From: Ctenosaura bakeri
Taxonomy: Eukaryota > Chordata > Lepidosauria > Squamata > Iguanidae
NCBI GenBank assembly: GCA_948474755.1
Contig: CAOLHI010001019.1
Location: forward strand, 1 to 64,000
Length of the DNA: 64,000 bases
Direction: 5' to 3'
Under the pieces are notes generated by a model, which ran no database searches, was not told the DNA's origin, and worked only from the letters and a program-made list of their open reading frames with translations. Below are positions 1 to 10,899 of this stretch, piece by piece. Position numbers and translations under genes: made by a program. Positions within the stretch are counted from its first letter, which is position 1, and each line of letters begins with the position of its first letter.

Positions 1-56
1 ACTCTGCATACTCCTAGTAAGGGCAGAAGAGACCTTACTAGGTGTGTGTATGTGAC

Positions 57-445
57 AGCCAGCATGGTGTAGTGATTTGAGCATTGGACGATGACCCTGA
101 AGAACATGGTTTGATTCCCCATTCAACCCACTGGGTGAACTTGGGCATGTCACACACCCTCCGCCCCAGAAAACCCCGTGGCCATTTCCGCACTGTACTC
201 TTATAGTGCGATTATTCCACTTTCAGCATCCTATGGAATCCTGGGGTTTGTAGTTTAGGGAGGAGTATTTAGCATTCTCAGCCAGAGAGCTCTTTGGCCT
301 CAGTAAACTACAAACCCCAGAATTCCACAGAAGGTTGAAAGTGGAATAATCGCGCTATAAGAGTGTAGTGCGGAAATGGCCCGTGATAGGTTCACTTTAG
401 GGTCGCCATAAGTTGGAAATGACTTGGAGGCATACAACAGCAATG
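57..445 (+). mobile_element. Sauria-type tRNA-derived SINE, split by a foldback element
   Basis: The head at 57-179 has the tRNA-like box region (GGTGTAGTGATTTGAGCATT) and the CACTGGGTGA block. The tail at 382-445 carries the BovB-like end (AGGGTCGCCATAAGTTGGAA, then GACTTGGAGGCATACAACA). The copy is interrupted at 180-381 by a DNA element. Such SINEs are non-coding Pol III retroposons mobilised by BovB LINEs and are characteristic of squamates. Confidence 0.9.
180..381. mobile_element. Foldback MITE, GGCCATTTCCGCAC family, TSD CGT
   Basis: The 202-bp element is nearly one long inverted repeat. It begins GGCCATTTCCGCACTG and ends with the reverse complement form CGGAAATGGCC. Each arm contains TTATAGTGCGATTATTCCAC and a GGAATCCTGGGGTTTGTAGT-like block. 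The host SINE shows the target: CGT at 177-179 is repeated at 382-384, and removing the element restores the SINE CCCCGTGATAGGTTC. It encodes nothing and must be moved in trans. Confidence 0.92.
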
Positions 446-784
446 GTTTCAGCAAACAATTTGAAGATAGGACAAAAAGAGGAGGAGAACTAGATCTGAT
501 TACAGAAGCCCCTAAAAGCTGGCTTCCATGGGTGCAAATCTACTCAGGCAACAATATTAGGGTATGTTCTGTTTTGCCTTTCTAGTTGGGGGGGCAGAGA
601 AGGAGGAGGAGTGGGGATGTGGCCTCCAAAACAGGAGGAAGGAAATAATATCTAGGCATATCAGTCTGCTTGCAGATCCACAAATGAGAACAGTGGAAAA
701 TACCAAAGCCTATCTATCTGTCTAGGGCAACTCTGTGTGCTGGTTAAGGTTACTCACCATACAGTGCACTGCAAGCATTGAAGA

Positions 785-785
<1 letters not shown>
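446..785. other. Low-copy sequence, no feature recognised
   Basis: This is mixed-composition sequence without a convincing reading frame or a recognised repeat. Confidence 0.4.
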
Positions 786-846
<61 letters not shown>

Positions 847-1075
847 CTATCTACCTACCTACCTACCTGAGTATTTATACCCTGCTCTTCAATCACAAAG
901 GCTTACAGATTGTTAATTTGACAGTTCTTGACTATCTCAGAAACCCCCAAAAGGGCCTTGGAAGCTTGTCCAGATGATTACTCCTAGATTAAAGATGGAG
1001 ATGGAGGGCTGAGGCTGAGGAAAAGCAGCTGACCTAAGGTCATTCGACCGGAAGCAAGGGCTCAGACTCTTAATC
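786..1075. repeat. (CTAT)n microsatellite and degenerate retroposon tail
   Basis: GTCT units at 786-800 pass into about twelve CTAT units to about 846, then ACCT units to 868. The adjoining text (TATTTATACCCTGCTCTTCA) resembles the 3' tails of squamate retroposons, and the stretch near 1020-1070 resembles a decayed SINE in minus orientation. The only local open frame is the Tyr/Leu/Ser/Ile artefact of the microsatellite. Confidence 0.7.
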
Positions 1076-2161
1076 CCAATGGCCCACAACTCAGGAACAA
1101 CAGCCAAGGAAGAGGCTTTGCACCGTTCCCAAAAGAGATTCAGCACCCATTGGCCACCCTTCACAAGCTTAATTTTTATTTCCTTGATGTTTCCATTGCA
1201 GTGGGATCCTCTAACCCTCAGAGCCATCTGGCACATCCCTCCTTTTTTCAACAGGGTGGGGCATCACTGCCATGGAAACCAAAGTGAAACAGACCCCATC
1301 TTCAGAGCAGCTTGGATTAGTCTCCGGCAAACATTGGCCTAAACCATGTTGGTAGTCCTGAATTGCATAGACCCATGGAATCACTCAATGACTGATTCTA
1401 TAGGTCTACTCTAGTTTGGACTCATCAAAAGTATTCTGGCCTTGGTGTAATTTGTAGCCACTGTCCAGTATACATGCTGGACCAGCCCCAAGACTCTTTT
1501 AGCCAGAGCTGGGAAAGTTACTCCTTTTGGACTAAAACTTCCAGAATCTCCCAGCCATCCTCTACCAATCTATCCCTTGACAATTTATTGGGTAGGAGGT
1601 GGTCTGTTTCCCTTTTGGAAAAGTTTGCTTGTCAACCTAGAGCACAAAAAAGTACAAGAAGAAGAAACAGTTGTTTGATGCCCATTTACTGCAAGAGTTG
1701 TCAGTGCTTTTATGAAGTAATGAGTGAGAGGAAATTTTAGAGAGCACACCTGCCCTTTTGCTTCACCTCTGTTCCTTTCCTTGATCTATGCACTCAACTC
1801 TTTTTGCTTCCTTCCTGCCCACTTCCAAAAATTACTTAGTCCTTTGTCTTCTTTTGTCTGGAAAGGAGCATCTATGAGGCTCTTGCTTTGGGATGGCTTA
1901 TATTCACCCACGAGAGCCAGCTTTTAGGGGTTCTTCTATTGAAAATTTAGATAATCTTCTTTTATCTTCTTGAGACATTTTGAGGAAGTTGGTGTCTGGT
2001 TGTATGTTTTGTGAGACCAATGACTCTGTCAAGAACAGAATCTACTTACAAATAACACAGCGCATAGGTTACAGTTTATTTGACAGTGTAATACATATAG
2101 TGACTTCAGTGATCAGTCTGAAGAGAAAGGATAGGGCAAGCAACCTTAACATTCCCAACTA
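1076..2161. other. Low-copy sequence
   Basis: There is no recognised gene. Around 1508-1560 a GGGAAAGTTACTCCTTTTGG motif followed by ACTAAAACTTCCAGAATCTC looks like a fragment of a dispersed repeat; a related motif forms the hairpin at 16945-17028. Around 1395-1425 and again near 4250 there is a CTACTCTAGTTTGGACT-like motif of an old dispersed repeat. Open frames here are short and unsupported. Confidence 0.4.
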
Positions 2162-2739
2162 GTGCCTCCCACTCCTGAACTCCCTGGGAAGCTTTGGTTA
2201 TCAGTAATAGCAGCATTCCAGCAGTCCATGCCAAGCACTGTCTACCTAACGGCTTTCAAGCTGTTCTTACTACATGTTCCATCCGTGTTACGGAGGGGCA
2301 GTGGAACTACCCAACACTAATGATGTGAATGGTTATCACAGGGCCTTAGATCATCACTTGAGCTTCCGTAAAGGTAATCTTTGGAATTACTGATTTTTGT
2401 ATGAAAACAACTTAGAGAACACAACAGCTGGCATCGTGTTGGTGTTTTATGCACAACTGAGTTCCCTATGGATACAGTTGGACTTCTTTGGGCCATGGAG
2501 TAACATCCATCTTCAGTTCACAGTCATGTAAGCAGAGTTCCACAAGTTAAATGTTTGTGCTTGCAGTTCTACCTTCCTGGATGGTGCCTTAACACTCATT
2601 GGTGCCTTCACTGCATCACTTGTGGGAAGAGCCACCACATTTGCACACAGACAGTTGGTCAACCAGTATGGATACTGGGCAAAAACGTGATGTACCACAA
2701 GTACCACTTACCTATATCAGCGTAGTTTTACGCTATGCA
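2162..2739. other. Low-copy sequence with an interrupted open frame
   Basis: A plus-strand frame runs 2394-2687 with a single internal TAA at 2529-2531 and ends at TGA 2688-2690. Its translation includes YENNLENTTAGIVLVFYAQL before the stop and TLIGAFTASLVGRATTFA after it. I do not recognise the family. Other frames over 2560-2700 are also open on both strands, so chance or a decayed element is as likely as a pseudogene. The right edge abuts CR1. Confidence 0.3.
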
Positions 2740-3019
2740 AGCACAACATAGGAGCAATGGATTCAAGCTGCGGGAAAGGAGATTCCACCTGAACCTCAGG
2801 AAGAACTTCCTGACAGTCAGGGCTGTCCGGCAATGAAATCTGCTGCTGCCTCCATGGAGTGTGGTGGAGTCTCCTTCCTTGGAGGTTTTTAAGCAGAGGC
2901 TTGATGGCCATCTGTCCAAGGGAGTGCTTTGAGGGTGTTCCTGCATGGCAGGGGGTTGGACTGGATGGCCTCTGGGGTCTCTTCCAACTCTACATTTCTA
3001 TGATTCTATGATTCTATGA
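2740..3019 (+). mobile_element. CR1 LINE, 3' end fragment
   Basis: It is severely 5'-truncated. It covers the last codons of the reverse-transcriptase ORF (GAGCAATGGATTCAAGCTGC, encoding the SNGFKL region), a short 3' UTR ending CTCTTCCAACTCTACATTTC, and the ATTCTATG 8-mer tail that marks CR1. It carries frame changes and is not functional. Confidence 0.93.
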
Positions 3020-3293
3020 TCTTGGCTAACGCTGAAACACTTTTACACTGGCGTGTGTGGCTTGATTTCCCTCTGTAATCCTCTCATTTAAATTCTTTCC
3101 TTCCCTCCTCATCTCTTTGATAATTCTTCCTTTTTCACTTGCCCCATTTACAGTTTGTTCCAGTCTTCTTGTTGTAATCAATGAAAATGTATGCATGTTT
3201 CTCTAATAAATCATTTGAAAATAATTTCCCCAAGCTCTGCTTAGCATCTAAGGAACACAGCAGCTGACTTTATACCGAGCCAGATGTTTGGGG

Positions 3294-3472
3294 GATCCAG
3301 CGTGGTGTGGTGGTTTGAGCATTGAACTACAACCCTGGAGACCAGGTTCAGTTCCCCACTCGGCCATGAGTGACCATGGGAATGTCACACACTCTCAGCC
3401 CCAGAAAACCCCATGATAGGTTCACCTTAGGATCACCCTAAGTCAGAAAGGGCTTGAAGGTACACAACAACA
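3294..3472 (+). mobile_element. Sauria-type SINE with 12-bp target duplication
   Basis: It has a tRNA-like head (CAGCGTGGTGTGGTGGTTTG), a middle with CACACACTCTCAGCC and a BovB-like tail ending in ACACAACAACA. AGATGTTTGGGG at 3282-3293 and AGATGCTTGGGG at 3473-3484 flank the copy with one mismatch, which fits target-primed retroposition. Confidence 0.92.
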
Positions 3473-3484
3473 AGATGCTTGGGG

Positions 3485-3973
3485 ACAAATCTAACTCAGT
3501 ATTGCCAACTCTGACAGGTAGCCATTATGCTCTGGAGGGCCTTACAGGTAGGATTCTCCTCTTAGCCCTACCAGGAGGTCCCTGGTCTCTCCTCCTGTTG
3601 GTCCCCCATCCAAACAATGAGAACACTTATACTAAGTGAGATCATTGGTTATCCAGCCCACTGTCTCCAACTCTAATCAGAAACAGTGGGAACCCGTTTC
3701 CTAGTCCCATCTCGAAACTCCTAGTCTTCCCTGGTGGTTGCCGCCCAAGTACTTACCAGATCTCACCTTGTTTCACTTCCAAAGTCTGACAGGACCAAAT
3801 GAGTTCATGGTGGCATGGTCCAGTCTTCTGCCTAGTGGGGATCAGACGAAGGCACCTCAGGGTCACCAGCCTCCTCAGTTGCTTGTCCCCAGCCCCTGAT
3901 TGTTCCCTCTAAACATGGCTGCCTTATTTATCTTCCATGGTTAATAAGAATGGGATTATAATAAGTGTTGGAT
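3485..3973. other. Low-copy sequence with a faint 5S-rRNA-like patch
   Basis: GGTGGTTGCCGCCCAAGTAC near 3733-3790, followed by TTACCAGATCTCACCTTG and ACTTCCAAAGTCTGAC, resembles the reverse complement of the 5S rRNA internal promoter as seen in the clearer 5S-derived SINE at 43868. It would be an old, decayed copy. The rest has no recognised content. Confidence 0.35.
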
Positions 3974-4110
3974 TGTTCTTTGGAGCTCTTTCAACAGAGG
4001 TTAGATGGCCATCTCTCAGTGATGTTTTAGTAGCATATTCCCATATGACAGCAAGTGAACTAGATGGTCCCTTCCAACTCTATAATGCTATGATTCCATG
4101 ATTCTGTCAT
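3974..4110 (+). mobile_element. Old CR1 3' tail
   Basis: It contains AGAGGTTAGATGGCCATCTC and CTTCCAACTCTATAATGCTA followed by degenerate ATTCCATG/ATTCTGTC repeats. Divergence is visibly higher than in the other CR1 copies. Confidence 0.8.
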
Positions 4111-4341
4111 AAATGACACCAAGTCTTAGGTTTAGGATCTGAAGTGTCTCATAGCCTGGGAGGCTCCTCATCCAGCAACTCTAATCCCAGCATGCTTCTG
4201 AATCCTCGGATGGGATACAGCCAATTCTTAGACTTAACAAAAGTGGACCTATGGAATCAATAGGCCTGCTGTAGTCAGGACTAAGAATTGGATTTAGTCC
4301 TAGGAGCACAACAGGGTCAATTTTGAAATTAAAATGAAATA

Positions 4342-4685
4342 AGAGGTGGATCCTGCTCCTTTAGAAGTTTTTAAACAGAACTCTTTGAGGAGTGCTTTAG
4401 TTGTGTGTATGGAGTTGGACAAGATGGTCCTAGGGGGGCCCTTCCAGCTGTATGATTCTAGGGTCATTTCCGCCCCACATTTTTATAGTGCTATTACTCC
4501 ACTTTCAGCCTCCTGTAGAATTCTGGGGTTTGTAGTTTACTAAGGCCAAAGAGATCTCTGGCTGAGAACTCTAAAGGCCCCTCCCTAAACTGGAAGTCCC
4601 AGGATTCCACAGTAGATTGAAAGTGGAATAATAGCACTAGAAGAGGGTGATGGGGGGAATGGCCTATGATTCTGTAGTGAATGAT
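4342..4685 (+). mobile_element. CR1 3' tail split by a foldback element
   Basis: The CR1 text GAAGTTTTTAAACAGAAC through CCCTTCCAGCTGTATGATTC runs to about 4460. A foldback element follows at 4462-4664. The 8-mer tail (TATGATTCTG) resumes at about 4665. Confidence 0.75.
4462..4664. mobile_element. Foldback MITE, degenerate copy
   Basis: It starts GGTCATTTCCGCCCC and ends GGGGAATGGCC. The arms hold TTATAGTGCTATTACTCCAC and its complement. A CTA can be read on both flanks if the ends are set one base differently. More diverged than the 180-381 copy. Confidence 0.8.
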
Positions 4686-4759
4686 GGGACCTCAGAGGAC
4701 AGCAATTCTATCATTGGAATGAAGTTGGACTTCTTGCTTTCAGGACCATCTTCCTTTAG

Positions 4760-5069
4760 AGAATCATAGAATCATAGAGTTGGAAGAGACCCCAGGGGCC
4801 ATCCAGTCCAAGCCCTTTGTGCCATACAGGAACTGACATCAAAGCATTCCCAACAGATGGCCTTCCAGTCTCTGCTTAAAAACCTCCAAAGAAGCAGACT
4901 CTGGAGTAGCATCTTCCACTGCTGGACAGCTCTGACCATCAGGAAGTTCTTCCTGAGGTTCTGGTGGAATCTCTTTTCTTGGACTTTGAATCCATTGCTC
5001 CCTGTCCTAGTCTCTGAAGCGGTAGAGAACAAGCCCACTCCCTCCTCAACATGACATCTGTTCAAATAG
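4760..5069 (-). mobile_element. CR1 LINE 3' fragment, reverse orientation
   Basis: It opens with the reverse tail GAATCATAGAATCATAGAG, then AGTTGGAAGAGACCCCAGGG. The minus strand encodes pieces of the CR1 RT C-terminus (NGFKVQEKRFHQNLRKNF). It is 5'-truncated and frame-broken. Confidence 0.93.
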
Positions 5070-6214
5070 AAGACACACAGCAGAAGTTACCAAATGGGGA
5101 TAGCAAAGCTCATTTCTGATGGGTAGTCCTACCTAAAATGGAACCGTTGGAGTCATAGGAACTTGTTAAATCAAGACTTAAACATAAGTTCCATTCATTC
5201 ACTGTATCTGTTCTAACTGGTCCTAAGAACTGGGTTCAAGCCCACCTTTCCTGCCCCTTGAACCTCTCCTGATGGTCCCGAGGCAGGAGTGCTCCTTTGT
5301 GTCTGCCAGCCGAATGCAATTCCTGGACCAGGAGAGGCGAAGGGCAAGGGGGAGGAGGTGTGGGGAGGACAGAGGGTTTTACAGCTCACAACCTCAGCGA
5401 AACCAGCACATTCCTTCGGAGAACTGGGCCATTCAAGTAGCATATTTCTGGTTTACCACAAAGCTTTGGGAGGGCATCACCCGGGAGCGATCCGTCAAGG
5501 GTCCCACTTCAATCACTTCTTTTAAAATATCCCTCTTCGGTCACTCTGACTCAAGCAGCCGGGCATTCCCGATTCTCATAAAAGCCACCCACCGGCTTGT
5601 CAAACGTCAACAATAACAACAAGATGCGGCTGGGATTAATTTTTGACCCTGAATCATCCACAATTCCTGCTGGATTTTTATGTTGGCTTTCCTCCCCCCC
5701 CCCTTTTGGACCGAAAACAGATTGGCTGCCTTCCTTGCTCCTTCTCTTCACCCCTGAATCACTCCGGAGGTGTTTCTATGACCACTTCTTCCCTCCGAAC
5801 ATTGATTGGAATCCAGATTCTGTGCAAGGAGTTTTCCTCCTCCCTCCTTCTGGTGCTGATGTGAGAAAAATTCATCTTTCAGCACAGAATAGAAAAGAGG
5901 AACAAATAAACCTTGATTTTATTTTATTTTTCTACAGAAAGAGGAAGGGTGTCTGGCAGGTCTCCATCTAAACTTGGTGGAATGAACAGTCATTGTTGCC
6001 TCTCTGTCCTCTCAACCATGACTTTTTGAATCCTGAGTGATATTTTCCCCATTCAAAACTTTAGCAATTCCTTTGGCTTGTAGTGTGATCTTCCTCGGGA
6101 ACTTTGTTGGCCTCCTTCTCCCTCACATGGCCCCAATCAGTTGCAGGCAAAAGGGAAGGGAATGTGACGGTGTGGGTGCAACCAACCATGGGGCAGTAGG
6201 ACTTTTTGTTGCGA
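5070..6214. other. Low-copy block, no repeat recognised
   Basis: About 1.1 kb without recognisable transposon sequence. Short overlapping open frames exist on both strands (for example plus 5597-5971) but none has a recognisable domain. The part around 5480-5690, including GGGATTAATTTTTGACCCTG, looks like low-copy sequence that could be conserved non-coding DNA; that is untested. Confidence 0.4.
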
Positions 6215-6400
6215 TTTGTCACCAGGATGACTATGACTTATGGTGACCCCATGAATGAGAGCCGTCCAGGAGACCTGGTCATCCACAGCCCTGCTCATTT
6301 CTTGCAAACTCTGGGCAGCCATGAGTTCATTGAGTGAATCAATCCACCTGTCATGTGACCTTCCTCTTCTCCCACTGCCTCCAGTTTTCCCCTGAAGTTA
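6215..6400 (-). mobile_element. BovB (RTE) LINE fragment, C-terminal end
   Basis: The minus-strand translation contains SWTALIHGVTISHSH after an AVDDQV motif, matching the conserved C-terminus of BovB reverse transcriptases (the W-RA-IHGVTKS region). On the plus strand this reads CTTATGGTGACCCCATGAAT. The copy is short and inactive. Confidence 0.8.
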
Positions 6401-6531
6401 CCCAACATATGAGCTTTGAGACAAGTGGGCAGGATTTTCCCCATAGCCAGAGACAAAACATCTGTAACCATGGATCTAGATTCAGGCCTTGCTATGGGAA
6501 GGGGCATTTCCCCAAATATGAATTCTGCCTA

Positions 6532-7852
6532 ATGAAATGACTTGGATGAAGGAGTGCAGGGCATGCTGACCGGATTTGCAGATGACACCTAATTGAAAGG
6601 GGTTGCTAATACCCCAGAGGACAGGATCAGATTTCAAAATGACCTGGACAGATTGGAGAGCTGGGCCAAAGATAACAAAATGAATTGCAATGGAGAGAAA
6701 TGTAAGGTCCTGCACTTAGGCAGAAAAAATGGAATGAACAAATATAGGATGGGGGACACGGGGCTGGACAGTGGTACATGTGAAAGGGATCTAGGAGTCT
6801 TGCTGGACCACAAGATGAACATGAGCCAGCAGTGTGATGCAGCAGTCAAGAAAGCCAATGCAATTCTTGGGCCCTTTCCTCACCTTACCTTTTTTCGGCA
6901 TTGGGGCGCAGGGATCGCATGAGCAGCCTCTGGCGAGAGGCTCTCTCGTCCTTGCTGCTTCAGCTCTGCACTAGCTGCCTGCTCGCGTGAGAGCCCCACC
7001 TCTTCCTTCAGCAGTGCAGCCTGGGAGTTTCCCAGGCTGAGCTGGGGCAGGAATCGCAACTGGCGCGGCTCCGGAGGCTCTGCACACCAGATAAGTGCAC
7101 GTGGGGCCCGGGAGCAATGTGTGATCGTGCACCATTTTTGGCTTCTAGATGAAAATGAAAAGGTGCACGATCGGTGCCTGCTGCCCCTGGAGCATCATGC
7201 AATTGTGAGTGTGTTATGCAGATCGCTCCTCACAATTGTGCGACGCTCCAGGTGCCCTTTCGCATGGCAAATGCCGTGGTTGCATCAATAGGAGTATGGT
7301 GTCTAGGTCGAGGGAGGTAATTGTACCACTGCATTGGTTAGGCCTCATTTGGAATCCTGTGTCCAGTTCCGGGCTCCTCAGTTCAAGAAGGATATCAACA
7401 AGATGGAGCATATCCAGAGGAGGGCGACCAAAATGGTGAAGGATCTGGAAGCCATGAAGCCCTATTCGGAGCAGCTTAGGGAGCTGCGTATGTTTAGTCT
7501 GCAGAAGAGAAGGTTAAGAAGGGACATGATAGCCATGTCGAGGAGGGAGCAGGCTTGTTTTCCGTTGCTCCAGAGACTAGGACAAGGAGCATTGGATTCA
7601 AGCTGCAGGAAGGAAGATTCCACCTGAACATCAGGAGGAACTTCCTGATGGTCAGAGCTGTCCGGCAGTGGACTATGCTGCTGCCTCCATGGAGTGTGAT
7701 GGAGTCTCCTCCTTCTTTGGAGGTTTTTAAGCAGAGGCTGGATGGCCATCTGTTGGGAGTGCTTTGATGGGTGTTCCTCAATAGCAGAGGGTTGGGTTGG
7801 ATTGGATGGCCCCTGTGGTCTCTTCCAACTCTATGATTCTATGATTCTATGA
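6532..7852 (+). mobile_element. CR1 LINE, RT C-terminus to 3' tail, split by a GC-rich element
   Basis: The left part at 6532-6870 encodes [29 protein letters not shown] and [13 protein letters not shown], a typical CR1 RT C-terminal region. The right part from about 7277 continues with [19 protein letters not shown] and the tail ends in ATTCTATG repeats at 7852. The interruption falls exactly where CR1 reads AATTCTTGG/TTGCATC. One of the longer CR1 copies here, but inactive. Confidence 0.95.
6871..7276. mobile_element. GC-rich MITE inserted in CR1, TSD TGG
   Basis: It begins GCCCTTTCCTCACCTTACC and ends in TTTCGCATGGCAAATGCCG. Comparison with the copy at 16307-16707 shows that the last 15 or so bases (GTGAAAAGGGCC) are missing. 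TGG occurs at 6868-6870 and 7277-7279, consistent with a 3-bp TSD. The middle contains GCAGTGCAGCCTGGGAGTTT, a marker of this family. No coding capacity. Confidence 0.88.
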
Positions 7853-8550
7853 AATGTTCTTTCTGTCCCCAACTTTCTAGCATCACAGAGAATAAGGCAT
7901 TGAAAATCGTTCCCACCTACAACTCCACTTCTATTTGCTGCATTAGATTTCCTTTGATTCCTTGGCCTTTGCATTTTTCTTGGGATGCCCAAATTCTATC
8001 ACTAAGGGTCTGACTGAACTATGAAATTGCCGAGATGCTGGAAAATTGAGGCAAACTCCTACATGGGAGCAGAATTCTTAATTGGAGCGGAGGCAGCAAT
8101 CTCATTTTGCCGTCCTCTCACAACAGCTCTCCTGGTTTAGACCCTTGGTGATGCTCAAACCTAATGTGCTTGTGCCCTCCTATGGCTGAAGGAATTATGC
8201 TTCCATGAAAGAGGGAGAGACACAGACAGAGAGAAAAAGAAACTGAAAGGAAGGCTTCCAGGTCAATGATCTTCTTTTTAAGTGCTCCACTTTCCTTGGT
8301 TTATTTTCTTTCCTCATCCCAGGACGTAGCCCATCTTGTAGCCTATCTTTCAGCGGGGTTTAACTGCCCGGGAGCTTGCTCTGAAAATCAAACAATAAAC
8401 ACACAACCCATCCTTTTGAAAACACAGCAAGCAGAGCCCCATGAGGTGGGAAGCACTGGCCGCAGTCCGGGGAGAGTGATCTTGGGTTTATCTTTCGGCT
8501 GAAGCCACTTTGACAGCTGCTTCTATGGGATTCCTCTGTGGCTAGAACAG
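7853..8550. other. Low-copy block
   Basis: No transposon, RNA or gene is recognised. One plus-strand frame (8266-8502) has no recognisable motif. Confidence 0.4.
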
Positions 8551-8553
8551 CTG

Positions 8554-8730
8554 GGCCGATTTCCGCACTAGCCTGTTATAGCGCTATGATTCCACTTTCA
8601 ACATCCTCTGGATTCCTGGGGTTTGTAGTTTCAGGAGGGGCTGTCCGGCCCCTCCTAAAACTGCAAACCCCAGTTCAAGGATGTTGAAAGTGGAATCATA
8701 GCTCTATAACAGGCTAGTGCGTAAATGGCC
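8554..8730. mobile_element. Foldback MITE, TSD CTG
   Basis: Nearly perfect palindrome: GGCCGATTTCCGCACTAGCC at the left, GGCTAGTGCGTAAATGGCC at the right. The short loop at its centre is GGAGGGGCTGTCCGGCCCC. CTG flanks both sides (8551-8553, 8731-8733). Confidence 0.92.
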
Positions 8731-9139
8731 CTGGAAGAAAAGAGTGGCCATTTTAGCCGTCCAGGGGGCAATTTGCACCCTCTCTGCCCACCTCTGGCCA
8801 TCTGTCTGCCCCTCAGCTCCTCCAGACCACCCAGACTACAATTTCCTGCCTCTTCAAAAAGTATTCTTTTAATTTTTAATAAAAAAATTAAAAATTTTAT
8901 TTAATTTTGGAGTGACTAACACTGATATACATATGAAAAAAATTATTCCAGCAAGTAATACAAAACCATTAGTGCTCCACCTGCAACCAACAAATAAATT
9001 TGCCCAATAACTATACCTCCTCGAAACAGCAATTCATCTTTCAAATAGGTTGTGGGGTACTTTTTCACTGTCAACCTGTTTTTTAAAAAAATTAAAACTA
9101 GAATCATAGGTTGGTTTTTTTAAAAAAAAAACCTATTTG
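8731..9139. other. AT-rich low-copy sequence
   Basis: It contains A/T runs at 8865-8905 and a short self-complementary piece at 9107-9135 (TAGGTTGGTTTTTTT against AAAAAAAAAACCTA). It forms the target into which the LTR at 9140 inserted. Confidence 0.45.
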
Positions 9140-9589
9140 TGAAGTAGCCTCTGAGAGAGGGTCAGTCTAGGTAGCCACAAGACCCTATATATGCTCATAG
9201 TTGTAGAGTCTAATATGAGGAATCATCTGAAAGTGTGTGACAAGTCAAAGTGTATTACAAAATGCTGTGTTAGCAAAGATAGTTGAAGTTCCTGTTGTTG
9301 AACACAGAGTAGCGGTCACAGTGTGCTGAAATGCTCCAATGTTCTGTAAAGCACCCCCTGAATGTAAACATTTGAGGGTGAAAGGGTATTAGAGAATTGC
9401 AAGCATTGCAATCCCTGGAGGGCGGCAAGAGGAATGTCTTTGTATTATGTTCCTATAAAACTGTCTTGCAAACTGAGCTCTGGGCTCTTGGCTCCTTTTG
9501 GAAACTATTCAGCCATGCAGCCCGCACGTTACTGAAATAAACTCTTTTTCCTTACTTCCTGGTCTCCCTGTCTCTGAATTCCTCCAACA
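9140..9589 (+). mobile_element. Solo LTR, family D, TSD TTTG
   Basis: The 450-bp element starts TGAAGTAGCC and ends CCTCCAACA. Its promoter-like TATAAAA is at 9454-9460, and the polyadenylation signal AATAAA is at 9536-9541, so U3-R-U5 order is on the plus strand. TTTG at 9136-9139 and 9590-9593 gives a 4-bp duplication. No internal retroviral sequence is attached, so it is a solo LTR from recombination. Confidence 0.82.
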
Positions 9590-9635
9590 TTTGAAAGGTG
9601 AATTGCTATTTAAAAAAACCAACTAGAATCATAGG

Positions 9636-9872
9636 AGACCTAGTGTGTCATAGTGGTTTGAGCACTGGACTACGACTCTGAAGGTTAGAGTTGAATCCCT
9701 GGCCAGTCATGGAAACCCACTAGGTGACCCTTGGGTAAGCCCCATACTCTCTCAGCCTCAGAGGAAGGCAAAGAAAAAAGAACCCTCTGAACGAATCTTG
9801 GCAAGAAAAACCCCATGGCAAGGTTCTCCTCTGAGAAACAATCCGAAGGAACAGGACGACAACACAACACCA
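9636..9872 (+). mobile_element. Sauria-type SINE, 11-bp TSD
   Basis: It has the head TGGTTTGAGCACTGGACTAC, the block CTCTCAGCCTCAGAGGAAGG and the tail GACGACAACACAACACCA. AGAATCATAGG at 9625-9635 and 9873-9883 is a perfect 11-bp duplication. Confidence 0.93.
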
Positions 9873-10168
9873 AGAATCATAGGACTGGGAGGGAATGTGA
9901 GGATCACAATAATGCAACGTATTTGAAAACAATGCCAATTAAAAACTGTGGATTAAAAATGCGGTGACACTTGCCCCAGTTGAAAATATATTTGATGAGC
10001 ATGTCATGGGAGAGCTGGGGAATGACTGGCCAAGGTATGACTCATTCCCTGGGGGACTTGGAGTAAAGGGCTGAGTCATGATAATGAAATCATGACAAGG
10101 GGTTGCATCAGCCAAAGGCCCTGAGTCATGACATGGAAGCAGGTGTGTATCAAAGAGGAGACGGAATG

Positions 10169-10722
10169 TGTTGGAAAATTCTAGCATTGTCTCTCCCCCC
10201 ATCTTGTTTTCTAACAAGTGGGCAAATGGCCAGATAGGGTTTCCTTTTGTTTCCTGCATGCCAGATCTTCTCCATTTGCCTTTCTCTGTCTTTTATTGCA
10301 TGATCATAAATACCTTTGGTTCTCAGGTGATCAGATCATGTGACCCAGGACTGTGCTTAGGTCATCAGTCCTAAAAGTTAAGACCCTCCTCTTGGAGACA
10401 TCTTCTCTTCTCTTCTTCTTTGTTCGTCCTCATGGCTGCTATCCTCTGAACTCTGCATGCTTCGCGTCCCATTAAGCAGGATGGTGAGTTAAATGGAAGA
10501 TACTTATTCACTAGTTAGTCAAGTAGAAGGCTGTCAATACAGATGTAAATGAAAAGCCATTAGTAAAGTCTTTAAGTCTTTTATCCAAGCTACCTGTGTG
10601 TTTGTATTTAATTGGATCAAGCAGTCCAAGCCACAAGTCATTGAACAAGCTTTTAACCGCTTTTCTGCATAACTCTGCTAAATGAAGGCTGAACCCTAAC
10701 AGATTTAGTCTCATTTCCTACA
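10169..10722 (+). mobile_element. Solo LTR, family C, inside LTR B; TSD GAATG
   Basis: 554 bp, from TGTTGGAAAATT to CATTTCCTACA. GAATG at 10164-10168 and 10723-10727 is a perfect 5-bp duplication, and removal restores the continuous family B sequence seen at 23059-23624. It shares much sequence with the minus-strand copies at 14667, 35255 and 37530, including TGATCATAAATACCTTTGG and GTGACCCAGGACTG. Confidence 0.93.
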
Positions 10723-10899
10723 GAATGCTTGCTCTCTCTCTCTCTGCATCCCGTATCTCTGCATCCCGTCACTCTGCTCCCAAAACTCTGACACCGAATC
10801 TCTGATGCTGATTCTCTGCTTGTGGATCTGTGTATCCTGCGTACAGACGTATCTACTGCAACTTTGAACGTTAAAGCCTCCAGGTATTTTGGATGACAA

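Noticed and set aside
735..977. Open frame rich in Ser, Ile, Tyr and Leu
   Set aside because: It is the translation of a (CTAT)n microsatellite and its flank.
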